From NCBI GenBank assembly GCA_019694655.1, contig JAIBBN010000006.1:62001-126000 (forward strand): 64,000 nt of DNA, written 5' to 3'. Below are positions 42,352-51,019 of this stretch, one piece after another. Origin of the DNA: Leptospirales bacterium. GTDB lineage: Bacteria; Spirochaetota; Leptospiria; Leptospirales; Leptonemataceae. The notes beneath the pieces are model-generated. The model was not told where the DNA came from and made no database searches. It saw only the letters and a program-made list of their open reading frames with translations. Every line of letters starts with the position of its first letter. Within the stretch, counting starts at the first letter, position 1. The position numbers and the translations under genes are program-made.

Positions 42352-44351
42352 ATCCGCGGGCGCGCTATCCTTTCCTTGATTTGTTGAAGGAGAGCGAAGC
42401 CATAGCCCGCGGCGCCAACCTCAGCGAGAAGATTCCGCATACTGTATTCAAAACGATTCAGAGCCTGTCGACGACGATCGGCGCCAAGCGCAACGCCCTG
42501 TTTACCGCCGCCACTCCGGTGCCGGAGGTGATCAACCTGACGCGTAAGGATCTGCTGCATGTCATCGGTCGCCTGGCATCCGATCGTGTTGTTACCCAGA
42601 TCTTCCGACTGGATTTTGCTCCGGGCGAAGGCCTGCAGCTGGTCTGCTGCTACATCGCGCAGCCAGTCGACGAAAAGGATACTATCTACCATCTGTTTTC
42701 GGAGACCGCGGCGCTTTCGGCGCGCGCTGTAGGCATGATGCTGGATGCCATTCCGTCGGCGACGGCGCAAAGCGTGCGACGCGACCTGGAGAATGACCTG
42801 CGCCTGGAAAAGCAGCCGCAGCCTGGCGACCTGCCGGCAACGATCGTCGATCCCTTTGTCGGAGTGCATGCCAGCAAGTTTGATTTGCTGCCGGCTCCGG
42901 AGCTGATCCAGCGATCCGTGGAAGATATCCGCGACCTTTTGTTGCGCAATAATGCCGCCCTGGAACTGCTCAACTACGGTTTGATGCCGCAGCGCGAAAC
43001 AGAAACTCTGCTGCGTTTTGAAACGGCCGCTGAGTTTTTGCTGGAGAAGCTGGCGCCGCGCTACCGCGGGCTGGGCGGTTTGAAGTCGCAGCTGGAAGAT
43101 ATTCGACTGGAGGAGAGCGCCCGTAACCTGGATGAATTTGCTCCTCCCACCGCCCAATTCAGTATCCAGAGGGCGCAGGCGATCAAGCAGGCGGCGCAGT
43201 CCGACGCCGGTACGCGCGGCGGACGCTTTGCCGGTCAGCTGGCGGCGGAGTTGATTGCGGCGCTTGGACCGGCCTGCGAAATCGCCTATCAGGCGCGTCA
43301 CAAGGCGGAAATCGAAAAGAAAATTGCCGAGATTCGAGATCGACTGACGCGCGGCGGCGCCGACTGGCGCAATCGTATCTTGTTTCTGAATGAAGAAGCG
43401 CGCGATCGGATGCCAGCGGAGGTCTTTCGCGCCATCAGCCAGGATGCGGCGCTCTTGTATTCAGTATGGCAGCGACGCAATGAGGGCTTGCATTGCTTTG
43501 CGGCGCGCAACTCCGACGCCTTTCGGCAGCTGGCGCGCGGAATGGGATCGCTCAGCTATGATGAATGCTGGCAGGCCCTGGCGATGCGATCGCTGCTCGA
43601 TGTATACGAGAAACAGTTCCCGGATTTGTTCGAGGATCCCGAATTCCTGCGTGAATACGGGCGCATGCTGCGCAACGCCTATGTCCACTACATGCCCTGG
43701 TACTACCGTCTGCTGCTGCAATTTGGCATCACGTGGTTCCAGGATCGATCCTTCCAGCTGGCCAAGCGCGCCATCGCCGCAGAGCAGCAGTCGCTCAGCG
43801 CGCAAAACGAGGCCCGTGCAGCATCGCGTCGCGAACAGCGCGAGCAAGAATTGAAAGACAAGCGATTGAAGATCGCGCATTCCTCCCAGGCCAACCGCAT
43901 CGCCGAGGCGCTGGACCAGTCCTATATCGAACAGAATCTGATTCCCAGCGTTGGCGAGATTCGCCGTTTGCTGGGCGAACCAGATGATGCCGCCTTTCGC
44001 GAATTTCTGGCCCGCGAGGGCTTTCAGTTGCTTGCGCCGGCGCGCGACCAGCCGGCGGAAGAGGCGATTCTACTCTATCCCTTAAACCACGAGTGGCGCG
44101 TGCGCGCCGCCCGCTTGCGTCGCACTGTGGACCGCCTGTTGCAGGCCGAGAGCAGCACTGCGCCAGAGATGCTGGCGCGCGCCCGGCGTCTGCTCAAGCG
44201 CCTCAACCGGCCGGAGGGTGCGACGACAGAAGCTGCCGGCGACGCAGGGCAGGGCGATCCTTACCAGCGCTTCAGCGATGAATTGGACCGTTTTGAAAAG
44301 CGTTCCAGCCAGCATGCCGAGGAGGCGCAGCCTGCGCAAAAGGAGACCTGA
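42348..44351 (+). CDS. Large cytoplasmic protein of unknown function (related to the 651-residue protein at 31 kb)
   Basis: A 667-residue soluble protein with no recognised family. N-terminal helical regions are followed near residue 451 by WYYRLLLQFGITWFQDRSFQ, a charged coiled coil (about 465-510, rich in Gln/Glu/Arg/Lys), and a C-terminal domain from about 517 (IAEALDQSYIEQNLIPSVGE, then AAFREFLAREGFQLL) ending in a disordered tail. The order aromatic-hydrophobic segment, coil, ALD-type helical domain parallels the protein at 30960-32915. It is coupled to the LOG-family gene (ATGA). Confidence 0.75.
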   Translation: MNPRARYPFLDLLKESEAIARGANLSEKIPHTVFKTIQSLSTTIGAKRNALFTAATPVPEVINLTRKDLLHVIGRLASDRVVTQIFRLDFAPGEGLQLVCCYIAQPVDEKDTIYHLFSETAALSARAVGMMLDAIPSATAQSVRRDLENDLRLEKQPQPGDLPATIVDPFVGVHASKFDLLPAPELIQRSVEDIRDLLLRNNAALELLNYGLMPQRETETLLRFETAAEFLLEKLAPRYRGLGGLKSQLEDIRLEESARNLDEFAPPTAQFSIQRAQAIKQAAQSDAGTRGGRFAGQLAAELIAALGPACEIAYQARHKAEIEKKIAEIRDRLTRGGADWRNRILFLNEEARDRMPAEVFRAISQDAALLYSVWQRRNEGLHCFAARNSDAFRQLARGMGSLSYDECWQALAMRSLLDVYEKQFPDLFEDPEFLREYGRMLRNAYVHYMPWYYRLLLQFGITWFQDRSFQLAKRAIAAEQQSLSAQNEARAASRREQREQELKDKRLKIAHSSQANRIAEALDQSYIEQNLIPSVGEIRRLLGEPDDAAFREFLAREGFQLLAPARDQPAEEAILLYPLNHEWRVRAARLRRTVDRLLQAESSTAPEMLARARRLLKRLNRPEGATTEAAGDAGQGDPYQRFSDELDRFEKRSSQHAEEAQPAQKET

Positions 44352-44484
44352 ATCATCTCCAGCATCCTGCATTGCTGCGCTCCCGGAAAACCCGCTTGTC
44401 GCATGGATTCCGGGGGTCTATCCGGTCATATGATCGAGACCCGCCGCGCAATGGAGCGGGTTGCGGGCAAAGGAGTCGCGCCGG

Positions 44485-45456
44485 ATGTCGGATAGTAGTT
44501 TAAGCAATCTGGAAACGCACATCGACCAGTTGCGACGCGAGATACGCGATCTGCAATCCGAGCTGGAGGCCGTTCGTCTCTCGCCTTTCATCCAATCAAG
44601 CATTGCCAGCATGTGCTATCAGGTGGTCATCAATCGCGAGGAAGTGGTGCAGAAAGAACTGCACAATCGCATTGATGAAAAGCTTGGGACGATGTTCGAA
44701 ATCAAGAATCAGGCCAAACGTTTCGCGCATCTGCTGGGAGTCGACGAGGACAACGTTCGCCTGATGGTAACGGAAGCGCTGCAGAATCTGATCGAGCATG
44801 GCTACGGTCGCTTTGCCGAGGTTCGCTTTGAAATCAAGAACGACCTGCTGAACCCCTATCTGATTTGCACCTTCAAGCATGAGATGCCGGCAGGCGAGCG
44901 CTATACGATGACCGACATCAATCGCAATGCGCTGAAAGCTGATATTACTTCGGAGTATTTCGATTTCGAAAGCTCGCGCGGACGCGGCGAGTTTATTATG
45001 AAACAGCTGACGGATGAGCGACGGATCATCAACGGCATTGAGATGAATCGCGAGGGTCGCAAGTCGCACTACTTCAAGCGCATCCTGATCAACTACAAGG
45101 ACCCCAACGGTCCCAAGGAGCGCATCAACTTTGCCGAAATCAAAGATGAGATCGACCGATTGGACTATGAGGATGTCATCTGCTGCTTTCACGTAGATTT
45201 TCAGCAAGAGCGCCCCAATCTGGTAACCATCGCCTGCGTCCGGCACAATCTGCCCAAAGTCGCCGAGCTTTTGCGCCAGAGCGGGTATGAAATGATCGAG
45301 CAGGAACCCTATTTTCGCACGGTCTTTGCCAGCTTTCGCGTGCCGGAGACGGCGGATCGCGAACAATTGATCCAGCTATTTGCCCAGGTGAAGCAGATTG
45401 TCTATCAGGAACGCGACGCACGCAATCCGGAGACGGCAGATTTTCAATCGCTTTGA
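44485..45456 (+). CDS. RsbW-like ATP-binding (anti-sigma-type) kinase with coiled-coil N-terminus
   Basis: A 323-residue GHKL-type protein. Residues 5-40 form a coiled coil (NLETHIDQLRREIRDLQSEL). The N-box is RLMVTEALQNLIEHGYGRF (about residue 95) and the G-box is SSRGRGEFIMKQLTDE (about residue 170). The C-terminal 130 residues form an extra domain of unknown role (DYEDVICCFHVDFQQERPNL). The family phosphorylates STAS anti-sigma antagonists in partner-switching; leptospires carry many copies. The ATG at 44485 has AAAGGAG nine bases upstream; a TTG at 44461 is an alternative. UbiA follows 10 bases later. Confidence 0.82.
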   Translation: MSDSSLSNLETHIDQLRREIRDLQSELEAVRLSPFIQSSIASMCYQVVINREEVVQKELHNRIDEKLGTMFEIKNQAKRFAHLLGVDEDNVRLMVTEALQNLIEHGYGRFAEVRFEIKNDLLNPYLICTFKHEMPAGERYTMTDINRNALKADITSEYFDFESSRGRGEFIMKQLTDERRIINGIEMNREGRKSHYFKRILINYKDPNGPKERINFAEIKDEIDRLDYEDVICCFHVDFQQERPNLVTIACVRHNLPKVAELLRQSGYEMIEQEPYFRTVFASFRVPETADREQLIQLFAQVKQIVYQERDARNPETADFQSL

Positions 45457-45466
45457 GGCCGGCAGG

Positions 45467-46342
45467 ATGTCAAAGATCAAGTCAATTCTCTTGATGATGC
45501 GACCCCATCAGTGGGTCAAGAGCAGCTTCGTTTTTACCGGTTTGATCTTTGGTCATCGCTGGCACGAAGCCCATACCATTGTGCTTACTGTAGCGGCGGC
45601 CGGCGCCTTTTCCCTGGCCTCCAGCGGCATGTACGTCATCAATGATCTGCGCGACGCCGCTCACGATCGAGAACATCCGGTCAAACGAAAGCGCCCGATT
45701 GCGTCCGGCGCTGTGGGCCCGGCGCCAGCCGGCGCAATTTCGGCCATCTTGCTGCTGGCGGCGGCGGGCATTGCCGTATGGATCGGCTGGCAGGCGGCAT
45801 TGCTGCTGGCCCTCTACGTTGCGATGAACCTGGGCTATTCCTATGGCCTGAAGCACGTTGTGATTCTCGATGTCTTTGTGATATCGCTGGGTTTTATGCT
45901 GCGCATCCTGATGGGTACGATTGGCATCGGCATTGAGCCCTCGCACTGGCTGCTATTTTGCGGCCTGGCCATGACGCTGTTTCTGGGCTTCTGCAAGCGC
46001 CGCGCTGAGTTGCTGCAGGCGGCGAATGCGGGCGGTAAGACGCGTCGCGTTCTGGAGCACTACAGTTCGCAGTTGCTGGATCTGATGATAGCCGTCACTT
46101 CGGCCTGCGCCATTCTCAGCTACAGCCTGTACACAATTGATGATCGTACGATTGTGATCCATCGCACCGCGCAGCTGATCTATACTGCGCCGCTGGTCAT
46201 CTACGCTATCTTTCGCTACCTGTATCTGATGTACCGCCAGGGCGGCGGCGAAGATACGGCGCGCGATATCTTTCGCGATCTGCACATCCTGGGCGCCATT
46301 GCGCTGTGGGGCGCACTGGTGCTCTATCTGACCTGGTTTTGA
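45467..46342 (+). CDS. UbiA-superfamily prenyltransferase, polyprenyl-phosphate phosphoribosyltransferase-like
   Basis: A 291-residue polytopic membrane protein. The first Asp-rich motif NDLRDAAHDREHPVKRKRPI closely matches decaprenyl-phosphate 5-phosphoribosyltransferase (the first step towards polyprenyl-arabinose), which is distinct from quinone-forming UbiA or MenA. The N-terminal MRPHQWVKSSFVF and the second motif region (YTIDDRTIVIHRTAQLIYTA) also fit this subgroup. It is co-transcribed with the RsbW-like kinase. A role in making a pentose donor for surface glycan is inferred; the window has no DprE1/DprE2 genes. Confidence 0.85.
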   Translation: MSKIKSILLMMRPHQWVKSSFVFTGLIFGHRWHEAHTIVLTVAAAGAFSLASSGMYVINDLRDAAHDREHPVKRKRPIASGAVGPAPAGAISAILLLAAAGIAVWIGWQAALLLALYVAMNLGYSYGLKHVVILDVFVISLGFMLRILMGTIGIGIEPSHWLLFCGLAMTLFLGFCKRRAELLQAANAGGKTRRVLEHYSSQLLDLMIAVTSACAILSYSLYTIDDRTIVIHRTAQLIYTAPLVIYAIFRYLYLMYRQGGGEDTARDIFRDLHILGAIALWGALVLYLTWF

Positions 46343-46459
46343 GCCAGGCCCGCCTGAGCGCGCGAGGCAAATCGGCGCAGCAAGGCTACTTCCGATAATA
46401 TATGTTATGTCACAAATGGGCGGCGCCAGCAATCTACGGATCGCCGCATAGCTAACAGC

Positions 46460-47374
46460 TCAGCGCGGCAGCGTCTGCAGTATCTTCAGGTACTCGGCCG
46501 CCATGCCGCGCACCACTTCGCCGGCCGGCGCAACCTGATCGATTTGAGCCACGCCGTGGCCGGCCGACCAGATGTCGCGCCAGCGCTTGTATTCATCGCC
46601 GTCGCCGGCCAGGGCCGCCGGCGCTCCCTGTTTGGGATCCATCCGTTCCACGCTCTTTTTCAGCCAGTTGGCGGGAATGCCGCTGATGGTCTCCGTATAA
46701 ACAATCTCCTCCGGCGCTGAATCGATCAGCATCTGCTTGTAGCCGTCCTGCGCCTTCGATTCAGGCGTAGCAATCAGCCGCGTGCCCACGTAGACGGCTG
46801 AGGCGCCCAGCGCCAGCGCTGCAGCCATCTGCTGGCCGGTGCTGATGGCGCCGGCGGCGATCACCGGCAGTCCGGTCTCCTTGATCAGATAAGGAATCAA
46901 ACTGAAGGGCGTAATGGCCCCGGCATGGCCGCCGGCCCCCTGGGCTACGGCAATCAGAGCGTCGGCGCCCGCCTTCTGAACAATACGAGCATGCTTCAAG
47001 GTCGTAACATCGTAAAAGACTTTTGCGCCTGCCGCTTTGGCCTCGTTCACGGCGCTGCGCGCGGCGCCGAGGCTAAAAATAAGCAGGTCGACTTTCTTCT
47101 CCAGGCAGACCTTTAGCTGCTCCGGCCAGTTTGGATTGTGCGGCTTATGCAGTATGATATTTACGCCGATCGGACGCGAGGTGCGACTGCGAATCTCATC
47201 CAGGCCGCGACGCAAATCATCGACATTGCGGTAATTCAATGCCGGAAAGCAGCCGATGCCGCCGGCCTCGCTGACGGCAACTACCAGATCCGGATAGGAG
47301 ACCAGAAACATTGGCGCGCCGATAATCGGCAGGTCGATGCCCAGCATTCTGGTTATGCTTGTTTCTATTTTCAC
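46460..47374 (-). CDS. Nitronate monooxygenase-family flavoprotein
   Basis: A 304-residue TIM-barrel FMN enzyme of the 2-nitropropane dioxygenase/NMO family: ITRMLGIDLPIIGAPMFLVS at the N-terminus, EAGGIGCFPALNY, VAQGAGGHAGAITPFSLIPY and the FMN-phosphate binding IAAGAISTGQQMAAALALGA. The start is taken as GTG at 47372-47374 because homology begins there; ATG at 47347 is the next option. A 131-base gap separates it from the Smr gene upstream. It detoxifies alkyl nitronates in characterised relatives. Confidence 0.9.
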   Translation of the reverse strand: MKIETSITRMLGIDLPIIGAPMFLVSYPDLVVAVSEAGGIGCFPALNYRNVDDLRRGLDEIRSRTSRPIGVNIILHKPHNPNWPEQLKVCLEKKVDLLIFSLGAARSAVNEAKAAGAKVFYDVTTLKHARIVQKAGADALIAVAQGAGGHAGAITPFSLIPYLIKETGLPVIAAGAISTGQQMAAALALGASAVYVGTRLIATPESKAQDGYKQMLIDSAPEEIVYTETISGIPANWLKKSVERMDPKQGAPAALAGDGDEYKRWRDIWSAGHGVAQIDQVAPAGEVVRGMAAEYLKILQTLPR

Positions 47375-47505
47375 CGGATCGTTCCTGCGGCCGCCAGGCG
47401 GCAGCCGACTTACAATTTGGTCCAGCGCAACATGGGACAGCGCCGGGGCAAGCACTCGCCGCTCAGTCGACAGACCTTTGTTTGCGTCGCCAGGCTTGAG
47501 GAAAA

Positions 47506-47799
47506 TCAGCGGCTGCGCAGGTATTGACGCAGAGCGCCGCGTTCGGGCGGAAATAGATCGACCAGGCTCACGCCGGGATTGTAGAATTGCGCATCGCGCT
47601 GGTGCAGACGGGCAAAGCCGCACTCGCCAACCACCTGCTCTACAAGCGCCTTGATGTGTCCCTCGCCTACGCCGTGAATGACGCTGACCTGTTCTTCGCC
47701 GGCCAGAAAGGCTTGATTCAATTCGCTCTCCAGCAGCAGTCGCGCCTGCTCAACGCTCATCTTGCGAAGTCGGATTTCTCGCCGCGCGCTGCGTTTCAT
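47506..47799 (-). CDS. Smr-domain protein
   Basis: A 97-residue stand-alone Smr (small MutS-related) domain: EIRLRKMSVEQARLLLESEL, then the glycine-rich VSVIHGVGEGHIKALVEQVV. Smr domains act as nucleases on branched or single-stranded nucleic acid, with recent work pointing to mRNA cleavage at collided ribosomes for some. The basic N-terminus is short. It overlaps the end of the symporter gene by ATGA. Confidence 0.85.
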   Translation of the reverse strand: MKRSARREIRLRKMSVEQARLLLESELNQAFLAGEEQVSVIHGVGEGHIKALVEQVVGECGFARLHQRDAQFYNPGVSLVDLFPPERGALRQYLRSR

Positions 47800-49094
47800 G
47801 GCGCTGGCGGCTGCAGCATCTGCTGACTGTGATCGCGGTAGAGTTCAAGATCCAGGGCGCCAACACTGCGAGCGACGATGCAGGCAGTCATTGCATCGCC
47901 GCAGATATTGACGGCCGTGCGCGTCATATCGAGGAGACGATCGACGCCAATGATCAGGGCCACGCCCTCGACGGGCAGACCGACCTCCGCCAGCACCATG
48001 GTCAGCGTAATCAAACCAACGCCCGGCACGCCGGCCGTGCCAATCGAGGCAAGCACTGCCATGGCCACAACTGTAGCCAGTTGCGCCACGCTCAGATCAA
48101 TTCCGTATACCTGAGCAATAAATACGGTAGCCACGCCCTGCATGATCGCCGTGCCATCCATATTGATCGTAGCGCCCAGCGGCAATACAAAGCTGGCCAC
48201 GCTGTTGGAGACGCCGAGGCGTTTCTCGGTGACGCTCATGTTGAGCGGCAGCGTAGCATTGCTGGAAGAGATGCTGAAGGCAAAGAGCATTACCGGCCGC
48301 ATCTTGCGAAAAAAGTCCAGCGGATTCAAGCGCGCCAGCAGCGCCAGGGCGAAGCTGTAGGTCAGGGATGCATGGAGCAGCAGCGCCGCCAGCACCGTGA
48401 AAAAATAAGCGGCCAGCGGGCCCAGGGCCGCTGCGCCGCGATCGGCAAAGACCGGCAGCAGCAGGCAGAAAACGCCAAAGGGCGCCAGCTGCACCAGCAT
48501 CGAAACCAATTCCAGCAACACATCATTCAAGGCCAGCAGACCGCGCTGAATGGCCTGCCCCTTTTCGCCGCTCTTGGCAATGGCGCCGCCCAAAAGCAGC
48601 GCAAAGACAATGATCTGCAGCATATTGCCGTCGGCCATTGCTCGAACCGGATTGTCCGGGAAGATGTTGATCAAAACTTCCTTAAACGAAGGCGGCGTCG
48701 GCGCTGGCGCGGCAACTGGCGGCCTCAGATTGTGCCCGGAACCTGGCGCCACAGCCTCGGCCACAAGAATGGCGATGATGATAGCGATGGCCGTCGTCGC
48801 CGTGAATAGAATCAGCGTCCGCAGTCCAAGCCGTCCAACGCTGCGCAGATCGCCCAGCGAGGCGGCGCCGCTGGCCAGACTGACCAGCACCAGCGGAACG
48901 ACCAGCAGCTTGAGGCTGGCGATGAAGATCTTGCCGCCTATTTGCAGGAGGCCCTCAAAAAACCAGGTCTTCAGCCACGCAATGGCATCCGGCCCCAGCC
49001 AGCCGCCGGCCTGCAAGGCCTGGTAGGCGGAACCCAGCGCCGCGGAGAGCAAGAGCGCCGCAACAATCTGACCGGTGAGTCCCAGACGCCTCAT
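47796..49094 (-). CDS. Dicarboxylate/amino acid:cation symporter (DAACS, GltP-like)
   Basis: A 432-residue secondary transporter. The family markers are the serine-rich FSISSSNATLPLNM (hairpin 1), PLGATINMDGTAIMQG (NMDGT motif that binds Na+), GTAGVPGVGLITL and the substrate-binding DRLLDMTRTAVNICGD. Eight transmembrane helices and two re-entrant loops are expected. It imports glutamate, aspartate or C4-dicarboxylates with Na+ or H+. The Asp-Met-x-Arg-Thr sequence of TM8 favours an acidic amino acid substrate. The gene lies 5 bases after the aminotransferase gene, which makes functional pairing likely. Confidence 0.94.
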   Translation of the reverse strand: MRRLGLTGQIVAALLLSAALGSAYQALQAGGWLGPDAIAWLKTWFFEGLLQIGGKIFIASLKLLVVPLVLVSLASGAASLGDLRSVGRLGLRTLILFTATTAIAIIIAILVAEAVAPGSGHNLRPPVAAPAPTPPSFKEVLINIFPDNPVRAMADGNMLQIIVFALLLGGAIAKSGEKGQAIQRGLLALNDVLLELVSMLVQLAPFGVFCLLLPVFADRGAAALGPLAAYFFTVLAALLLHASLTYSFALALLARLNPLDFFRKMRPVMLFAFSISSSNATLPLNMSVTEKRLGVSNSVASFVLPLGATINMDGTAIMQGVATVFIAQVYGIDLSVAQLATVVAMAVLASIGTAGVPGVGLITLTMVLAEVGLPVEGVALIIGVDRLLDMTRTAVNICGDAMTACIVARSVGALDLELYRDHSQQMLQPPAP

Positions 49095-49099
49095 CAGCG

Positions 49100-50464
49100 T
49101 CAGGATTGCAGGAATTCCTGAATGGCGTCAACGATCGAATTGTAAATTTGATCGAAGCGCTGATCATCCCGTTCCAGCAGGGTGCAGCGGAATCCCATCA
49201 AACTGGTAACAAAGGAGCTGAGCGGGACGACGCAGATATTGCGCGAACCCAGCAACTGATAGACAAAGCGGCGATCGGGCGCCGCATCGGCGGGCGTCAC
49301 GCTATCGATGTAGCGACGCATGCTTTCGTCGGCAATTTTCAAATGCATCTTTGAGTGCAGCTCGGCGCTGAAGACCACGCTCAAATAAAAAGCGCCATCC
49401 GGGGGATTGACTACCACGCCAGGGCAGCGGGCAAAGATTTCCGCTGCGCGTTTTGAACGCCTCTGGAAGAAGGCGTTGCGTTCTTCCTGCCAGGCCGGAT
49501 AGCGAGCGTCGCCCAGGATCTGTGGGATCACCGTCTGCGGCAGGGTCGTTGAACAGACCTCCAGCATCTTTGCATCTAGAATCGACTTTATATACTTCTT
49601 AAATATTGGATGCGCTTCTTGATTGTAGACTTGCATCCAGCCGCACCGCGATCCTGGCCACGGAATTTCCTTGGAGATCCCCTTCAGCGAAATGGCTGGA
49701 ACATCGCCAATCACCTGAGCCAGCGGCGCGTATTGCTGCTGACGGTTGAAGACCATGTTCATGTAAATCTCGTCGGCAACGATGAACAGACGATACTGGC
49801 GGGCGATTTCCACCATTTCGGCTACGACATCGCGCGGAAATACGGCGCCGGTCGGATTATCCGGATTGATGATCATAATGCCGGCTATGCTTTCATTGTA
49901 CTTTACTTTGTTGCGCAGCTCATCCAGATCGGGCATCCAGCCGCGCTGGGGGTCCAGGTTGTAAGTGATTGGCGGATAGCCGGCATGGCTTGCCTCCGCC
50001 GAGGAATGCGTGGGATAAGCAGGCGAAGGACCGATGACGCGCGCCTCGCGACGCAACATGTAGTAAACCTTGTTCACCGCGTCGCCAAGGCCGTTGAAAA
50101 ACAGAATATCCTCGGGGCTGATCTGAGCGCCGCCAAGGGCGTTGGAACGGGCGGCCAGAAATTCGCGCGTCTCGGCCATGCCGCGCGTCGGGCTGTAGGA
50201 ATAGGTGGCGTTGCTCTGCACGGCGGCGGCGACGATGTCCTTGATCCACTGCGGCAGTTGTTCGCCCTTCTGTACGGGATCGCCAATGTTTTCCCAGAAG
50301 ATCTGCCGCCCGCTGATTTGCTGGACTCTGCCAGCTACCTCAACGATTTGCCGGATCTCGTAGTTGAGCTCGCCGGCGCCAATGTGGACTATGTTCATGC
50401 GCATGTCGGCGGCCGCGGCGCGCGGCGCTGCGCTGGCTGCAGATGAAGGCTGGCGATCGTCCAT
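49100..50464 (-). CDS. Class I/II PLP-dependent aminotransferase
   Basis: A 454-residue fold-type I aminotransferase. Motifs: NATYSYSPTRGMAETREFLA, ILFFNGLGDAVNKVYYML, the MIINPDNPTGAVFP block, LFIVADEIYMNMVF (PLP-pairing Asp and Tyr), and ISLKGISKEIPWPGSRCGWM with the Schiff-base Lys in GISKE and the substrate-binding Arg in GSRCGW. Alanine, aspartate or aromatic substrates are all possible. The ATG at 50464 has GGAAAGAACC directly upstream; a GTG four codons earlier and an ATG at 50398 are alternatives. Three tandem repeats lie upstream. Confidence 0.88.
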   Translation of the reverse strand: MDDRQPSSAASAAPRAAAADMRMNIVHIGAGELNYEIRQIVEVAGRVQQISGRQIFWENIGDPVQKGEQLPQWIKDIVAAAVQSNATYSYSPTRGMAETREFLAARSNALGGAQISPEDILFFNGLGDAVNKVYYMLRREARVIGPSPAYPTHSSAEASHAGYPPITYNLDPQRGWMPDLDELRNKVKYNESIAGIMIINPDNPTGAVFPRDVVAEMVEIARQYRLFIVADEIYMNMVFNRQQQYAPLAQVIGDVPAISLKGISKEIPWPGSRCGWMQVYNQEAHPIFKKYIKSILDAKMLEVCSTTLPQTVIPQILGDARYPAWQEERNAFFQRRSKRAAEIFARCPGVVVNPPDGAFYLSVVFSAELHSKMHLKIADESMRRYIDSVTPADAAPDRRFVYQLLGSRNICVVPLSSFVTSLMGFRCTLLERDDQRFDQIYNSIVDAIQEFLQS

Positions 50465-50527
50465 GGTTCTTTCCACGGATGAACGGCAGGCCTGGCGGGC
50501 AAGTGAAACCCGACAACAGCGCAGGAG

Positions 50528-50613
50528 AATGTGACATAATCCAGCGAGGCCCGGCAGGGACTAATGCGACATAATCCTGCAGCCGAGCGCTCGGTCGCAA
50601 TGCGACATAATCC
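50528..50613 (-). repeat. Three 15-bp direct repeats spaced 35-36 bp upstream of the aminotransferase gene
   Basis: On the minus strand the unit GGATTATGTCGCATT occurs at 50599-50613, 50563-50577 and, with A for G (GGATTATGTCACATT), at 50528-50542. The start-to-start distances are 36 and 35 bp, about three and a half helical turns. The spacer sequences share CCGGCA- and GCCGGG-like patches but differ otherwise. The array lies 64 bases before the aminotransferase start and next to the PilZ gene end. It may be an operator array or duplicated promoter segment. Confidence 0.6.
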
Positions 50614-50644
50614 AGATGGAGTCCGGCAGTCGCCCGGCCTCCGC

Positions 50645-51019
50645 TCAGGTCCGCTCTTCTTTGTGCTCCTGATCGAGCGCCGCTGCAATCAGCTCCACTG
50701 GAATGTCGTACGATCCCTGGAAGCGAATGCCGGCGCTGGCCAGGCGCGGGTCGAGCTGCCAGGGCTCAAGATGCTGCAACACGCCCTCAAAATGCAGGAG
50801 CGGCAGTCCGCGCGCACTGACCGATCCGCGCAGACTGCGACCGATAACCGGCGCTGCCGCCTGCGCCGGAATCAGCACCCCCAGCCCGCCCTCTGAAATA
50901 TTGAGCGCGCGTCCCTCGAGTACAAGATCATCCAGCTCCAGGCGAACCAGATAGCGACGAAACAGTTCTCCGCTGCGTCGCTGCACTCTGCGTCGCTCTG
51001 CATCATTCTCTTCAATCAT
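50645..51019 (-). CDS. PilZ-domain protein, putative c-di-GMP receptor
   Basis: A 124-residue single-domain PilZ protein. The RxxxR motif lies in ERRRVQRRSGELF and the (D/N)xSxxG motif is NISEGGLGVLIP, separated by a typical beta segment (YLVRLELDDLVLEGRAL). Both c-di-GMP binding motifs appear intact. The ATG at 51017-51019 has GGAAAG upstream and sits just before homology starts; a longer frame upstream is low-complexity and unlikely. The target is unknown. Confidence 0.85.
   Translation of the reverse strand: MIEENDAERRRVQRRSGELFRRYLVRLELDDLVLEGRALNISEGGLGVLIPAQAAAPVIGRSLRGSVSARGLPLLHFEGVLQHLEPWQLDPRLASAGIRFQGSYDIPVELIAAALDQEHKEERT

Noticed and set aside
42279-43301. 340-codon minus-strand open frame
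   Set aside because: It is antisense to the 667-residue protein, whose ATGA-coupled start and coiled-coil pattern make the plus frame far more credible.
47829-48809. 326-codon plus-strand open frame rich in Gln, His and Arg
   Set aside because: It is antisense to the DAACS symporter gene, which has complete family motifs.
50528-50613. Possible CRISPR array
   Set aside because: There are only three 15-bp repeats with about 20-bp spacers, too short on both counts, and no cas genes are nearby.
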